From Natronohydrobacter sp. (lineage in GTDB: Bacteria > Pseudomonadota > Alphaproteobacteria > Rhodobacterales > Rhodobacteraceae), in the NCBI GenBank assembly GCA_007116445.1, contig SKIM01000339.1, forward strand, positions 1 through 17,574: a DNA stretch of 17,574 nucleotides. Reading direction: 5' to 3'. Within the stretch, counting starts at the first letter, position 1, and the number at the start of each line of letters is the position of its first letter. The notes under the pieces were generated by a model. That model made no database searches. It saw nothing but the letters and a program-made list of their open reading frames with translations, and was not told where the DNA came from. A program made the translations under genes and the position numbers. Shown in pieces: positions 6,152 to 13,676 of the stretch.

Positions 6152-7489
6152 TCAGCGGCAGGTCAGATCATTGAACAGCGCGAACAGGAACAGCGTCAAG
6201 ACCAGCGTCAGACCGACCGTGATCAGGATACGCACGGCCTGATCCGAAGCCGGTCGCCGGAAGATGGCCTCGTAGCTGTGGAACACCAGATGCCCCCCAT
6301 CAAGCGGCGGAATCGGAAAGAGGTTCAGCAGCCCGATGGCCACGGACAGAACGCCGATGAACCAGACGAATTCAAGCAGACCATCGCTGGCCTTGGCTGC
6401 CGAGGCTTCGGCAATCCCCACCGGGCTTGAAAGATTACAGGTGCTGATCTGACCGAGGATCATGTAATACAGCCCCTGCAGCGAGGTGCGGATCACATTC
6501 CAGATCTGGTTTGTCGCCATCGTGACGGCCTCGGTCACGCTCGGGGTGCGGGTGCTGTATTCAAACACCGCGCCCGAGGTCAGACCGATCAGGAAACGTG
6601 TCTCAAACCCACCTTCGGGCAGCGGCAGATCGCTTCTGCGCGGGATCAATTCCAGATCCAGTTCGGCACCATCCCGCCAGACCCGCAGCGCCATCGGATT
6701 GCCCTCGGACTCGGCCACAAGCTCGCGCAGTTCGGTGAATGTGGCGATGTCCGTCTCGTTGATCGACAAGATCACGTCGCCCGGCTGCATTTGCGCGCTA
6801 CGCGCGGCCGATTGCAAGGTGACACTGCCTGCCAGCGGGGGGCGCGGATGCGGACCCGTAACAGTCATGACGCGACCATCGCGCTCGACTGTGTAAGCGA
6901 GCACGGGTTGTGCGGGCATGTCATCGGCCGAATTGACGAAATCCGCCAATGTCTCGGTCGGCACCCCTTCCACCGCCAGGATCCGGTCGCCCTGTGCCAG
7001 CTCGAACGGCCCTGCAGGCAGCGGTGTGATCTCGCCCACCACTGGCTCGTCGATCGCCACGCCTTCATACATCATCAACCCGGCGAAGATGAAGAAAGCC
7101 AGGATGAAATTGAAGATCGGCCCTGCAGCAACAGTCGCAGAACGCGCCCAGAGCGGCGCGCCATGCATCGTGCGCCGTTGCTCGGCAGCGCTCATCTGCG
7201 CCATGCCTTCTTCGTCCTTGGAGGAGACAGCGCTGGAGTCCCCGGCGAATTTCACATACCCCCCGAGGGGCAGTGCAGCGACCTGCCAGACGGTCCCGTG
7301 GCGGTCTGTGCCCTTGAACAGCACTGGGCCAAAGCCCAGCGAGAAGACCTCGGCATGGATGCCCGACAGGCGCCCGATGATGTAATGGCCGTATTCATGC
7401 ACTGCCACGATGATCGACAAGACGACCACAAACACGGCAATCGTGTAGAAGAAGTTTCCGAAACTCGGCAGCAGCCCGATCAGATCCAA
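6152..7489 (-). CDS. rseP: Site-2 intramembrane zinc metalloprotease RseP
   Basis: RseP cuts membrane-spanning anti-sigma factors and leftover signal peptides within the inner membrane. Numbered from the start chosen here (445 residues), the zinc motif HEYGH is at 31-35 in the first membrane helix. It is followed by GRLSGI, the G-x-G-like segment GPIFNF (123-128), two PDZ domains (about 150-220 with QGDRILAVEGVP, and 225-295 with QPGDVILSINETD), and the third zinc ligand in LDGGH (Asp397). A final hydrophobic helix precedes the C-terminus. The start is probably TTG at 7489 (MDLIGLLPSFG), with AAGGG 7 nt upstream and normal family length, 28 nt after dxr. The frame also opens at an ATG at 7588, but that start lies inside dxr and adds 33 unlikely residues. 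Confidence 0.94.
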   Translation of the reverse strand: MDLIGLLPSFGNFFYTIAVFVVVLSIIVAVHEYGHYIIGRLSGIHAEVFSLGFGPVLFKGTDRHGTVWQVAALPLGGYVKFAGDSSAVSSKDEEGMAQMSAAEQRRTMHGAPLWARSATVAAGPIFNFILAFFIFAGLMMYEGVAIDEPVVGEITPLPAGPFELAQGDRILAVEGVPTETLADFVNSADDMPAQPVLAYTVERDGRVMTVTGPHPRPPLAGSVTLQSAARSAQMQPGDVILSINETDIATFTELRELVAESEGNPMALRVWRDGAELDLELIPRRSDLPLPEGGFETRFLIGLTSGAVFEYSTRTPSVTEAVTMATNQIWNVIRTSLQGLYYMILGQISTCNLSSPVGIAEASAAKASDGLLEFVWFIGVLSVAIGLLNLFPIPPLDGGHLVFHSYEAIFRRPASDQAVRILITVGLTLVLTLFLFALFNDLTCR

Positions 7490-7517
7490 AGTTTTTCCCT
7501 TCGCGGTTGTCGTGCCT

Positions 7518-8681
7518 TCACACCATGACGGCGGCGTGGCGTCCTGCGGTCTTTCTGGCCATTTGGTCCATGGCCACCACGGTTTCAAGCGAAACTACGG
7601 GCCGAGTGAGGCAAGTTTCGGACAAAAGGCTGTCAATTGTGCGCTCAACGAGCTGCGCCATGTCCAGAAACCCGATCCGGCCCGCGATGAATTCGTCCAG
7701 CGCCACTTCCTTGGCCGCATTGAACACCGCCCCGCTATGGCCGCGCAGCTCCATCACCTCGCGCGCAAGCCGCAGCGCGGGGAAGCGGTCGGGATCGGGG
7801 GCCTGAAAGCTGAGCTGGCCCAGCTGCGCCAGATCGAGCCGGGCCACAGGCAGGTCGCGGCGCTCGGGCCAGTTGAGCGCATAGCCAATCGCGTGACGCA
7901 TATCCGGCGCGCCCAGATGCGCCATCAGCGCACCGTCGCGGAAACCCACCAGCGCGTGGATGATGGATTGCGGGTGGATCACGGCCTCGATCTGCGCGGG
8001 CTCGAACCCGAAATATTCCCGCGTTTCAATGAGTTCCAGCGCCTTGTTGAACAAGGTCGCGGAATCGATGGTGATGCGTTGGCCCATGTCCCAGTTGGGG
8101 TGTTTCTGCGCCTGCGCGAGTGTCGCTTTCGCAAGCTGGTCTTTCGACCAGTCACGGAACGGCCCACCCGAGGCCGTGATGATCACCCGCTCGACCGCCG
8201 TGATATCTTCGCCGATCAGCGCCTGAAACACCGCCGAATGTTCACTATCGACAGGCAGAATGCGCGCGCTGTGGCGGGCGGCCTCGGCCATCAGCAGCGG
8301 GCCTGCGGTCACCAGCGATTCCTTGTTCGCAAGCGCCAGCGTCGCGCCTTGGGCCAGCGCGCGAAAGCCCGGAGCAAGCCCGGCCGCGCCGACAATCGCA
8401 GACATCACCCAGTCGGTCGGGCGTTCGGCGGCGTCAATCAACGCTTGCGTGCCCGCGGCCACTTCAATCCCGCTGCCAGAAAGCGCGTCCTTGAGGGCCG
8501 CGTAACAGTCGTCATGTGCTGTGACCGCCAGGGTCGCGCGCAGGCTGCGCGCTTGTTCGGCCAGCCGCGTGACATTGCGCCCGCCGGTCAGCGCCACGGT
8601 CTCGATATCATCGCGGCGGCGCAACAGATCAAAGGTGCTCTCGCCGATGGAGCCTGTCGCGCCGAAAACGGATACCCGCAT
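7518..8681 (-). CDS. dxr: 1-deoxy-D-xylulose 5-phosphate reductoisomerase Dxr
   Basis: Dxr converts 1-deoxy-D-xylulose 5-phosphate to 2-C-methyl-D-erythritol 4-phosphate with NADPH and a divalent metal, the committed step of the non-mevalonate isoprenoid pathway. The 387-residue sequence opens MRVSVFGATGSIG with the NADPH-binding glycine loop at 7-13. It contains ALANKESLV (about 117-125), metal ligands in PVDSEHSA (Asp145, Glu147), SGGPFR (171-176), and the HPNWDMGQRITIDSAT segment followed by NKALE, which carries the third acidic ligand. All hallmark residues are present. The start is ATG at 8681, with AAAGGG 5 nt upstream; a further in-frame ATG at 8717 would overlap cdsA and add 12 odd residues. 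It lies 10 nt after cdsA, next to uppS, which uses the pathway's product. Confidence 0.98.
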   Translation of the reverse strand: MRVSVFGATGSIGESTFDLLRRRDDIETVALTGGRNVTRLAEQARSLRATLAVTAHDDCYAALKDALSGSGIEVAAGTQALIDAAERPTDWVMSAIVGAAGLAPGFRALAQGATLALANKESLVTAGPLLMAEAARHSARILPVDSEHSAVFQALIGEDITAVERVIITASGGPFRDWSKDQLAKATLAQAQKHPNWDMGQRITIDSATLFNKALELIETREYFGFEPAQIEAVIHPQSIIHALVGFRDGALMAHLGAPDMRHAIGYALNWPERRDLPVARLDLAQLGQLSFQAPDPDRFPALRLAREVMELRGHSGAVFNAAKEVALDEFIAGRIGFLDMAQLVERTIDSLLSETCLTRPVVSLETVVAMDQMARKTAGRHAAVMV

Positions 8682-8691
8682 GCCTGCCCTT

Positions 8692-9501
8692 TCAGACCAC
8701 AAATCCGAGACCGCCAAGCACCAGCACCATTGCCGCCGCCGCGATCATAGCATCGAACCGATCAAGCACGCCGCCATGACCGGGGATCAGGTTGGAGCTG
8801 TCCTTGACGCCCGCATGGCGCTTGATCGCGCTCTCGGCGATATCGCCCGCCTGCCCCGCCATCGCGACCAGCACCGAAATGACGATCAGCCCTGCGCCCG
8901 CGCCAAGCGGCCCCATGAAGCCTGCCCCGATCAGAGCCGCAAGCAGCCAGCCTGCCACAGTGCCCGACCATGTTTTCTTCGGGCTGACACGCGGCCAGAG
9001 CTTGGGCCCGCCGATCAGCCGTCCGGCAAAATAGCCTGCCACATCAGAACCGATGACCAGCGCCACCAGCCAAAGCACCCAGAGCAGGCCAAACATCTCG
9101 CGCAGCATCAGAAGGCTCAACCCGGCCATCAGGATCAGGAGCAGATAAAGCGAGGCAATCGCCTGCTCCCGCCCTGCCAGCCCCCGCACGGCGAGGCCGA
9201 TGGCCCCCGAGAGCATGAAGATCCCCAGCGTCGCCACCCCGAAGGAAGTCGACTGCATCGCCAGCCACAAGAGCGGCACGACGGCCGCTGCGACCGCGCT
9301 GGCCGCCAAAGCCATCGCGGGCGCGCGCGCAGGGTCCAGCATGCGTAAAAGCTCGTACACCATCAGCCCCATCAACACGCAGACCAATCCGGTAAAGACC
9401 AATCCCCCCGCCCAGATGGCACCCGCACCGATCGCGATCATCACCACTGCCGACAGGGTGCGCGCGCGCAGGTCGGTGAAACTGGCCGGGGCGCGGGTCA
9501 C
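8692..9501 (-). CDS. cdsA: Phosphatidate cytidylyltransferase (CDP-diacylglycerol synthase) CdsA
   Basis: CdsA activates phosphatidic acid with CTP to CDP-diacylglycerol, the precursor of all bacterial phospholipids, in the inner membrane. The 269-residue protein is very hydrophobic, with about eight membrane segments. Near the C-terminus it carries the full family signature at about 224-250: SAIKRHAGVKD, then NLIPGHGG and LDRFD, with the Lys-Arg, Lys-Asp, His-Gly-Gly and Asp-Arg-Asp residues in place. The start is GTG at 9501, whose GTGA overlaps the uppS stop by 4 nt. Together with uppS it forms a conserved bacterial gene pair (uppS-cdsA) ahead of dxr and rseP. Confidence 0.96.
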   Translation of the reverse strand: MTRAPASFTDLRARTLSAVVMIAIGAGAIWAGGLVFTGLVCVLMGLMVYELLRMLDPARAPAMALAASAVAAAVVPLLWLAMQSTSFGVATLGIFMLSGAIGLAVRGLAGREQAIASLYLLLILMAGLSLLMLREMFGLLWVLWLVALVIGSDVAGYFAGRLIGGPKLWPRVSPKKTWSGTVAGWLLAALIGAGFMGPLGAGAGLIVISVLVAMAGQAGDIAESAIKRHAGVKDSSNLIPGHGGVLDRFDAMIAAAAMVLVLGGLGFVV

Positions 9502-10241
9502 GTCAGCACCCCGCCGAAGCGGCGTTCGCGCTTGGCAAATCCGTCGAGGACCGTCTTCATCGTGTCGGGCGTGAAATCGGGCCAGAGCACGGGGGTAAAG
9601 ACATATTCCGCATAGGCCGCCTGCCAGAGCAGGAAATTCGACACCCGCGTCTCGCCAGAGGTGCGCACGACCAGATCAGGGTCCGGCAGCGCACCCGTGT
9701 CAAGATGGCGCGACATCACCTGATCGGTGATCGCCGCAGCATCGAGCGCGCCCGCCTGCACTGCGCGGGCCACGGATTGCGCCGCGCGCCGGATCTCGTC
9801 GCGCCCGCCGTAATTGATCGCCACTGTCAGATGCACCCGGTCATTTCCGGCTGTGTCCGCCTCGATCCAGTCAAACAATGCCTGCAGTTTCGGGTCCAGC
9901 GGGCTGCGGTCGCCGATGATGCGCATGCGCACGCCTTCGGTCTTCATCCGGCCCGCCTCGCGCTTGATGTAGCGCCCGAAGAGCGACATCAGGCCCAGCA
10001 CTTCTTCCGTGGTGCGCGACCAGTTCTCGGTCGAGAAAGCATAGAGCGTCAGATAACGGATCCCGAGGTCAGGACAGGCATTGACCAATTCGCGCACCCG
10101 CTCGGCGCCCTTGCGGTGGCCCACCAGACGCGGCCAGCCCCGGTTTTGCGCCCAGCGGCCATTTCCGTCCATGATCACTGCGACATGCAGGTCATTGGAA
10201 AGCGCGGGATCACTGCCACCTGCGGGCTTGTCCATTTTCAT
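9498..10241 (-). CDS. uppS: Undecaprenyl diphosphate synthase UppS (cis-prenyltransferase)
   Basis: UppS extends farnesyl diphosphate with eight isopentenyl units in cis to give C55 undecaprenyl diphosphate, the lipid carrier for peptidoglycan and O-antigen. The 247-residue sequence has the N-terminal catalytic motif HVAVIMDGNGRWA (19-31, Asp25), YAFSTENW (67-74), and the C-terminal signature RTSGETRVSNFLLWQAAYAE (193-212), whose Arg residues bind pyrophosphate. ATG at 10241 is preceded by GAAGGAAA at suitable spacing; an ATG two codons later is possible. It follows frr by 28 nt and overlaps cdsA by 4 nt. Confidence 0.97.
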   Translation of the reverse strand: MKMDKPAGGSDPALSNDLHVAVIMDGNGRWAQNRGWPRLVGHRKGAERVRELVNACPDLGIRYLTLYAFSTENWSRTTEEVLGLMSLFGRYIKREAGRMKTEGVRMRIIGDRSPLDPKLQALFDWIEADTAGNDRVHLTVAINYGGRDEIRRAAQSVARAVQAGALDAAAITDQVMSRHLDTGALPDPDLVVRTSGETRVSNFLLWQAAYAEYVFTPVLWPDFTPDTMKTVLDGFAKRERRFGGVLT

Positions 10242-10269
10242 GAGAGTTTCCTTCGGGCCGCCCGGTCGC

Positions 10270-10833
10270 TCAGACCTGCATGATCTCGCTTTGCTTGCTT
10301 TCGAGCGCCTTGTCGATCAGCCCGATATAGGTGTCGGTCAGTTCCTGGATTTCTTCGGACCAGAGTTTCTGTTCGTCTTCACTCATGCCCGCGGCCTTGG
10401 CCTTCTTGATCTGGTCCATCCCATCACGCCGCAAGTTGCGCACAGCCACCCGCGCATGCTCGGCATATTGCGCGGCCACCTTGCTCAATTCCCGGCGACG
10501 TTCCTCGTTCAGCTCGGGGATTGGTAGCATAATTATCGTGCCGTTCAACTGCGGGTTGATGCCCAGCCCGGATTCGCGGATCGCTTTTTCAACCTTGCCG
10601 ACCATCGACTTGTCCCAGACATTGATCGTGACCATGCGCGGCTCGGGCACGTTCACGGTGCCCACCTGGTTGATCGGGGTCATCTGGCCGTACGCTTCGA
10701 CCATCACCGGCTCCAGCATCGAGGCCGAGCCCCTCCCGGTACGCAGCGAGCCGAATTCCGTGCGCAAGGCCGCCATCGCGCCATCCATGCGCCGCTTCAG
10801 GTCATCGGTGTCAATTTCCAGATCATCAGACAT
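10270..10833 (-). CDS. frr: Ribosome recycling factor
   Basis: RRF splits post-termination ribosomes together with EF-G. The 187-residue protein begins MSDDLEIDTDDLKRRMDGAM. It includes LRTGRGSASMLEPVMVEAYG, then NVPEPRMVTINVWDKS in the small domain, AIRESGLGINPQ, and the long C-terminal helix ending with repeated charged residues (LIDKALESKQSEIMQV). This matches the family over its full length. ATG at 10833 gives the standard 185-188 residue length, with AGGA 8 nt upstream; an ATG three codons earlier and another at 10881 are open but less likely. The gene follows pyrH by 95 nt, a gap in which I see no clear promoter or terminator. Confidence 0.98.
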   Translation of the reverse strand: MSDDLEIDTDDLKRRMDGAMAALRTEFGSLRTGRGSASMLEPVMVEAYGQMTPINQVGTVNVPEPRMVTINVWDKSMVGKVEKAIRESGLGINPQLNGTIIMLPIPELNEERRRELSKVAAQYAEHARVAVRNLRRDGMDQIKKAKAAGMSEDEQKLWSEEIQELTDTYIGLIDKALESKQSEIMQV

Positions 10834-10928
10834 CTGTGCCATCCTATCGTCTTGTCTGCCCGAATTCAGGGCGCCCCGCATCTTCTAGCTGCTGCGCCCC
10901 GGTTTTGTAAGCCTCGAACCATGCCCTC

Positions 10929-11654
10929 TCAGGCATGGACGCGCGTATAGGTGCCCTCGCCGCGCAGAATGCCGCTGAACCCGCCCGGCTCATCGAGCGA
11001 GAACACGATCAGGGGCATCTTGTTGTCCCGACACAGCGCAATCGCGGACGCATCCATGACCTTGAGATTGGCGCGCAAGACCTCGTCATAGCTGATCTCG
11101 GAATAGCGTTTGGCGTCGGGGTTGGTCTTGGGGTCGCTGTCATAGATCCCGTCAACCTGTTTGCCCATGAAAATCGCCTCGCAGGCCATTTCCGACGCGC
11201 GCAGCGCCGAGGCCGTGTCGGTGGTGAAATACGGGTTGCCAGTCCCGGCGGCGAAAATGCAGACGCGCTTCTTCTCCAGATGGCGCACGGCCCGGCGGCG
11301 AATATAGGGCTCGCAGATCTGATCCATCGGGATTGCAGAAATGACGCGCGTGAACACCCCGATTTCTTCCAGCGCGGTCTGCATCGCCAGCGCATTCATG
11401 ACTGTGGCCAGCATCCCCATGTAATCGGCCTGCGTGCGCTCCATCCCCTGCGCCGAGCCCTGCAAGCCCCGGAAGATATTGCCGCCACCGATCACCATGC
11501 AGATCTCGACGCCCATGTCATGCACTGATTTCACCTCGCGGGCGATGCGCGCCACGGTCGGGGGATGCAGGCCGAAGCCCTGATCCCCCATGAGCGCTTC
11601 GCCCGAAATCTTGAGCATCACGCGGCCATAGGTGGTCTGGGGGGTATCGGACAT
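10929..11654 (-). CDS. pyrH: UMP kinase PyrH
   Basis: PyrH phosphorylates UMP to UDP as a hexamer in the cytosol and is allosterically tuned by UTP and GTP in many bacteria. The 241-residue amino-acid-kinase-fold protein has KISGEAL (15-21), GGGNIFRG (56-63), ADYMGMLATVMNAL (76-89), AAGTGNPYFTTDTA (135-148) and DGIYDSDPKTNPDAK, which are the classic UMP kinase blocks. The start is ATG at 11654, after AAGGAAAGCCCC. An in-frame ATG at 11693 would add 13 residues (MILARRPCRKESP), which lie over the leader repeat and are unlikely. It is the first gene of the minus-strand cluster. In many bacteria rpsB-tsf precede it; here it is divergent from miaA. Confidence 0.98.
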   Translation of the reverse strand: MSDTPQTTYGRVMLKISGEALMGDQGFGLHPPTVARIAREVKSVHDMGVEICMVIGGGNIFRGLQGSAQGMERTQADYMGMLATVMNALAMQTALEEIGVFTRVISAIPMDQICEPYIRRRAVRHLEKKRVCIFAAGTGNPYFTTDTASALRASEMACEAIFMGKQVDGIYDSDPKTNPDAKRYSEISYDEVLRANLKVMDASAIALCRDNKMPLIVFSLDEPGGFSGILRGEGTYTRVHA

Positions 11655-11679
11655 GGGGCTTTCCTTCCTGCAGGGCCGG

Positions 11680-11720
11680 CGCGCAAGGATCATGCAAGGC
11701 GCGGGCGCTTTCCTTGCGCG
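11680..11720. repeat. 10-bp perfect inverted repeat in the pyrH leader
   Basis: CGCGCAAGGA (11680-11689) and TCCTTGCGCG (11711-11720) are exact reverse complements separated by 21 nt. They lie in the 114-nt divergent gap between pyrH and miaA, 26 nt upstream of the pyrH ATG. They could be an operator, since the right arm covers the predicted pyrH transcription start, or an RNA stem if transcription starts farther up. No T-run follows either arm, so an intrinsic terminator is unlikely. Conservation was not tested. Confidence 0.5.
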
Positions 11721-11722
11721 GC

Positions 11723-11751
11723 AAAATGTCGGAAAACGCCCGCAGGTTCAA
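11723..11751 (-). promoter_or_regulatory. Candidate pyrH promoter
   Basis: On the minus strand TTGAAC (11751-11746), a 17-nt spacer and CATTTT (11728-11723) make a plausible sigma-70-type promoter about 70-95 nt before the pyrH ATG. The -35 box matches in four of six positions and the -10 in three. Position in the only non-coding gap upstream of the cluster supports it. Confidence 0.35.
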
Positions 11752-11768
11752 TCGCAAAGCAGAGGCCC

Positions 11769-12677
11769 ATGCCCAGAATTGACGCTCCGCTGGAAACCGC
11801 CCTTGCCCGGTTGCGCGACAGCCCCCCCGATCCGGCGCGTCCGGTGCTGCTGGCAGGGCCGACCGCCAGCGGCAAATCGGCGCTGGCCCTGGCCTTGTCC
11901 GAAGCCCAGGGGCGCGTGATCATCAATGCCGATGCGCTGCAGGTATATGACATGTGGCGCGTGCTCACAGCGCGGCCCGAGGCGTGCGATTGCGCGCGGG
12001 TGCCGCATTTCCTTTATGGTGGGGTCGGGCGTGATCAGGACTGGTCGGTGGGCCATTGGCTGCGTGCGCTCGACCCGCTGCTGCGCGCCCATCCCACGGC
12101 CATCATCGTCGGCGGCACCGGGCTTTATTTCCGTGCCTTGACCGAAGGGCTGGTCACCTTGCCCCCTACCCCTGCCGCCTTGCGCGCCGAGGCCGATGCC
12201 CATCTGGCCCACGCCGGGCTGAAAGCAATGGTGGCGGATCTGGACGCGACAACCCGCGCGCGGATTGACACGCGCAACCCTGCGCGCGTGCAGCGCGCCT
12301 GGGAAGTGCAGGCCGCCACGGGTCGGGGGCTGGCGCATTGGCAGGACCAGACGCCACCGCCGCTCTTGCCGCGCGCGCAGGCCACTGCGCTGGTGCTGCG
12401 CCCGGATGTCGCATGGCTGAATGCGCGAATCGATCAGCGCTTCGCGCAGATGCTGACTGCCGGTGCATTGGAGGAGGCGCGCGCCGCCCTGCCGCACTGG
12501 CAACCGCAGGCCCCCTGGGCACGCGCGATCGGAGCGCCTGAGCTGATTGCCCATCTGCAAGGCCAGATCTCGTGGGATGAGGCGCAGCAAGCCGCAACAC
12601 TTGCCACGCGCCAGTATGCCAAACGCCAGCGAACATGGTTTCGCAACCGCATGCATGACTGGGACGCGCTGATCTGA
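11769..12677 (+). CDS. miaA: tRNA dimethylallyltransferase MiaA
   Basis: MiaA adds a dimethylallyl group to N6 of A37 in tRNAs that read codons starting with U, aiding reading-frame maintenance. The 302-residue protein has the P-loop GPTASGKS (30-37), INADALQVYDMWRVLTARP (52-70), IIVGGTGLYFRALTEGL in the middle, and the C-terminal ATRQYAKRQRTWFRN tRNA-binding stretch. The usual DSMQVY and TAKP motifs read DALQVY and TARP, and the HHL motif reads HFL; the core is otherwise intact. ATG at 11769 follows AGAGG closely; the frame is open upstream to 11565, but that would run through the pyrH start. It shares a divergent promoter gap with pyrH. The substrate dimethylallyl diphosphate comes from the pathway served by dxr in the opposite operon. 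Confidence 0.95.
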   Translation: MPRIDAPLETALARLRDSPPDPARPVLLAGPTASGKSALALALSEAQGRVIINADALQVYDMWRVLTARPEACDCARVPHFLYGGVGRDQDWSVGHWLRALDPLLRAHPTAIIVGGTGLYFRALTEGLVTLPPTPAALRAEADAHLAHAGLKAMVADLDATTRARIDTRNPARVQRAWEVQAATGRGLAHWQDQTPPPLLPRAQATALVLRPDVAWLNARIDQRFAQMLTAGALEEARAALPHWQPQAPWARAIGAPELIAHLQGQISWDEAQQAATLATRQYAKRQRTWFRNRMHDWDALI

Positions 12678-12733
12678 CACCAGGCGGCCCGAGTCACAAA
12701 TTTACAACGCCAGCGCTCGTGCCCTCCGTTTTT

Positions 12734-12749
12734 TTCACACCGCCGTGAA
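12734..12749. repeat. Small inverted repeat TTCAC-N6-GTGAA upstream of the AraC gene
   Basis: Five-base arms TTCAC (12734-12738) and GTGAA (12745-12749) flank ACCGCC, about 67 nt before the regulator's start codon. Position and spacing suit an operator, perhaps for autoregulation, but short arms like these arise often by chance. Confidence 0.25.
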
Positions 12750-12751
12750 GT

Positions 12752-12774
12752 AACGCTTCGCGTTCGCCTTTTTT
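12752..12774 (+). terminator. Weak terminator-like hairpin after miaA
   Basis: AACGC (12752-12756), a three-base loop and GCGTT (12760-12764) form a short stem. Four bases (CGCC) separate it from a run of six T (12769-12774). The short stem and the gap make it a weak candidate, and read-through from miaA into the regulator is possible. The 138-nt gap also holds an earlier run of T (12729-12735) without a clear stem. Confidence 0.3.
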
Positions 12775-12815
12775 CCGTCCTAATCTCGGCGCTCATCCGG
12801 GGGGATGTTGTCGTG

Positions 12816-13670
12816 ATGCAAAACATACCTGATCCAGCGTTGAAACTGCGGCTCATGCCGATCTCGAAATTCGCCTCTGCGCCGAAATGGCAGCTTGAGA
12901 CGATGCGGGCGCTGCGCGAGCCGTTGTTTCTGTGGTTCACCCATGGACAGGGGCGCATCAATCTGGGGGGCAGCATCCGCGGCTTTCATCCGCATAATGC
13001 GATTTTCATCCCGGCAGGCACGCTGCACGGCTTTCAGGCCATGACCCGTGTGCAGGGCACGGCGATCTATTTCGGACAAGAACAGACCTTGGAGCTGCCC
13101 GACGGGCCGCTGCACCTGCGTCTGCGAGAGGCCAACCAGCATGCCGAAGTCGCCCATATCATCGACGCGATCCAGCGCGAGGTTGAAGGACAACGCCCGA
13201 TGGCAGAGCGCGCAGCACTGCATCAATTGGGGCTGCTGGCGATCTGGATGCAGCGTCATCAGCGCGAAATTGCTGCGGCAGGGCAGACGGCAAGCCCGGA
13301 ATTGAATGCCAATGAAAAACTGACCGCCCGCTTCGCGATGCTTCTGGAGCGCGAATTCGCCAGCGCGCTGAATATCACCGATTATGCCAGCGCACTGGGC
13401 GTGACGCCGACCCATCTGACCCGCGCCTGTCGTGCCAGTTGCGGGCGCACGGCGCTGGCGCTGCTGCAGGAACGCCGGCTGTATACTGCCCGCAGGCTGC
13501 TGTCAGAGACAGATCTGCCCGTGCAGGCAATCGCTCGAAATCTGGGATTTTCGACGCCGGGCTATTTCTCGCGGGCCTTTGCGCAGGCTGTGGGGCAATC
13601 GCCGTCAGCCTATCGCAAGCGGCCAGGACAGGCCCGGCCCGGCGCCCTGAGACAGGCGCCTGTCCCGTGA
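12816..13670 (+). CDS. AraC-family transcriptional regulator, target unknown
   Basis: This is a DNA-binding regulator with a cupin-like sensing domain. In the 284-residue protein the N-terminal part (about 35-90) has GFHPHNAIFIPAGTLHGF, a cupin strand pattern common in AraC proteins. The C-terminal domain (about 165-268) has two helix-turn-helix motifs: LNITDYASALGVTPTHLTRA (185-204) and LPVQAIARNLGFSTPGYFSR (234-253), followed by the signature FAQAVGQSPSAYRK. The protein ends in a short basic and proline-containing tail. The start could be GTG at 12813 or ATG at 12816; a G-run lies about 10 nt upstream. The ligand and target genes cannot be read from the sequence: neighbours are miaA upstream and a convergent DUF4167 gene, neither an obvious target. 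Confidence 0.9.
   Translation: MQNIPDPALKLRLMPISKFASAPKWQLETMRALREPLFLWFTHGQGRINLGGSIRGFHPHNAIFIPAGTLHGFQAMTRVQGTAIYFGQEQTLELPDGPLHLRLREANQHAEVAHIIDAIQREVEGQRPMAERAALHQLGLLAIWMQRHQREIAAAGQTASPELNANEKLTARFAMLLEREFASALNITDYASALGVTPTHLTRACRASCGRTALALLQERRLYTARRLLSETDLPVQAIARNLGFSTPGYFSRAFAQAVGQSPSAYRKRPGQARPGALRQAPVP
13626..13665. terminator. Inverted repeats at the convergent AraC / DUF4167 gene ends
   Basis: GGACAGGC (13626-13633) pairs exactly with GCCTGTCC (13658-13665). A 14-bp palindrome GACAGGCGCCTGTC (13651-13664) offers a competing fold. Both lie in the last codons of the AraC gene, just beyond the stop of the convergent DUF4167 gene (6 nt between the two stops). A two-way transcript end is plausible from position. 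There is no T-run, so Rho-independent action is doubtful. Confidence 0.3.
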
Positions 13671-13676
13671 GGGTTG

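Noticed and set aside
12805..12816. Three-codon upstream frame (ATG TTG TCG TGA) touching the AraC start
   Set aside because: The G-run lies directly against its ATG, leaving no room for ribosome binding; likely chance.
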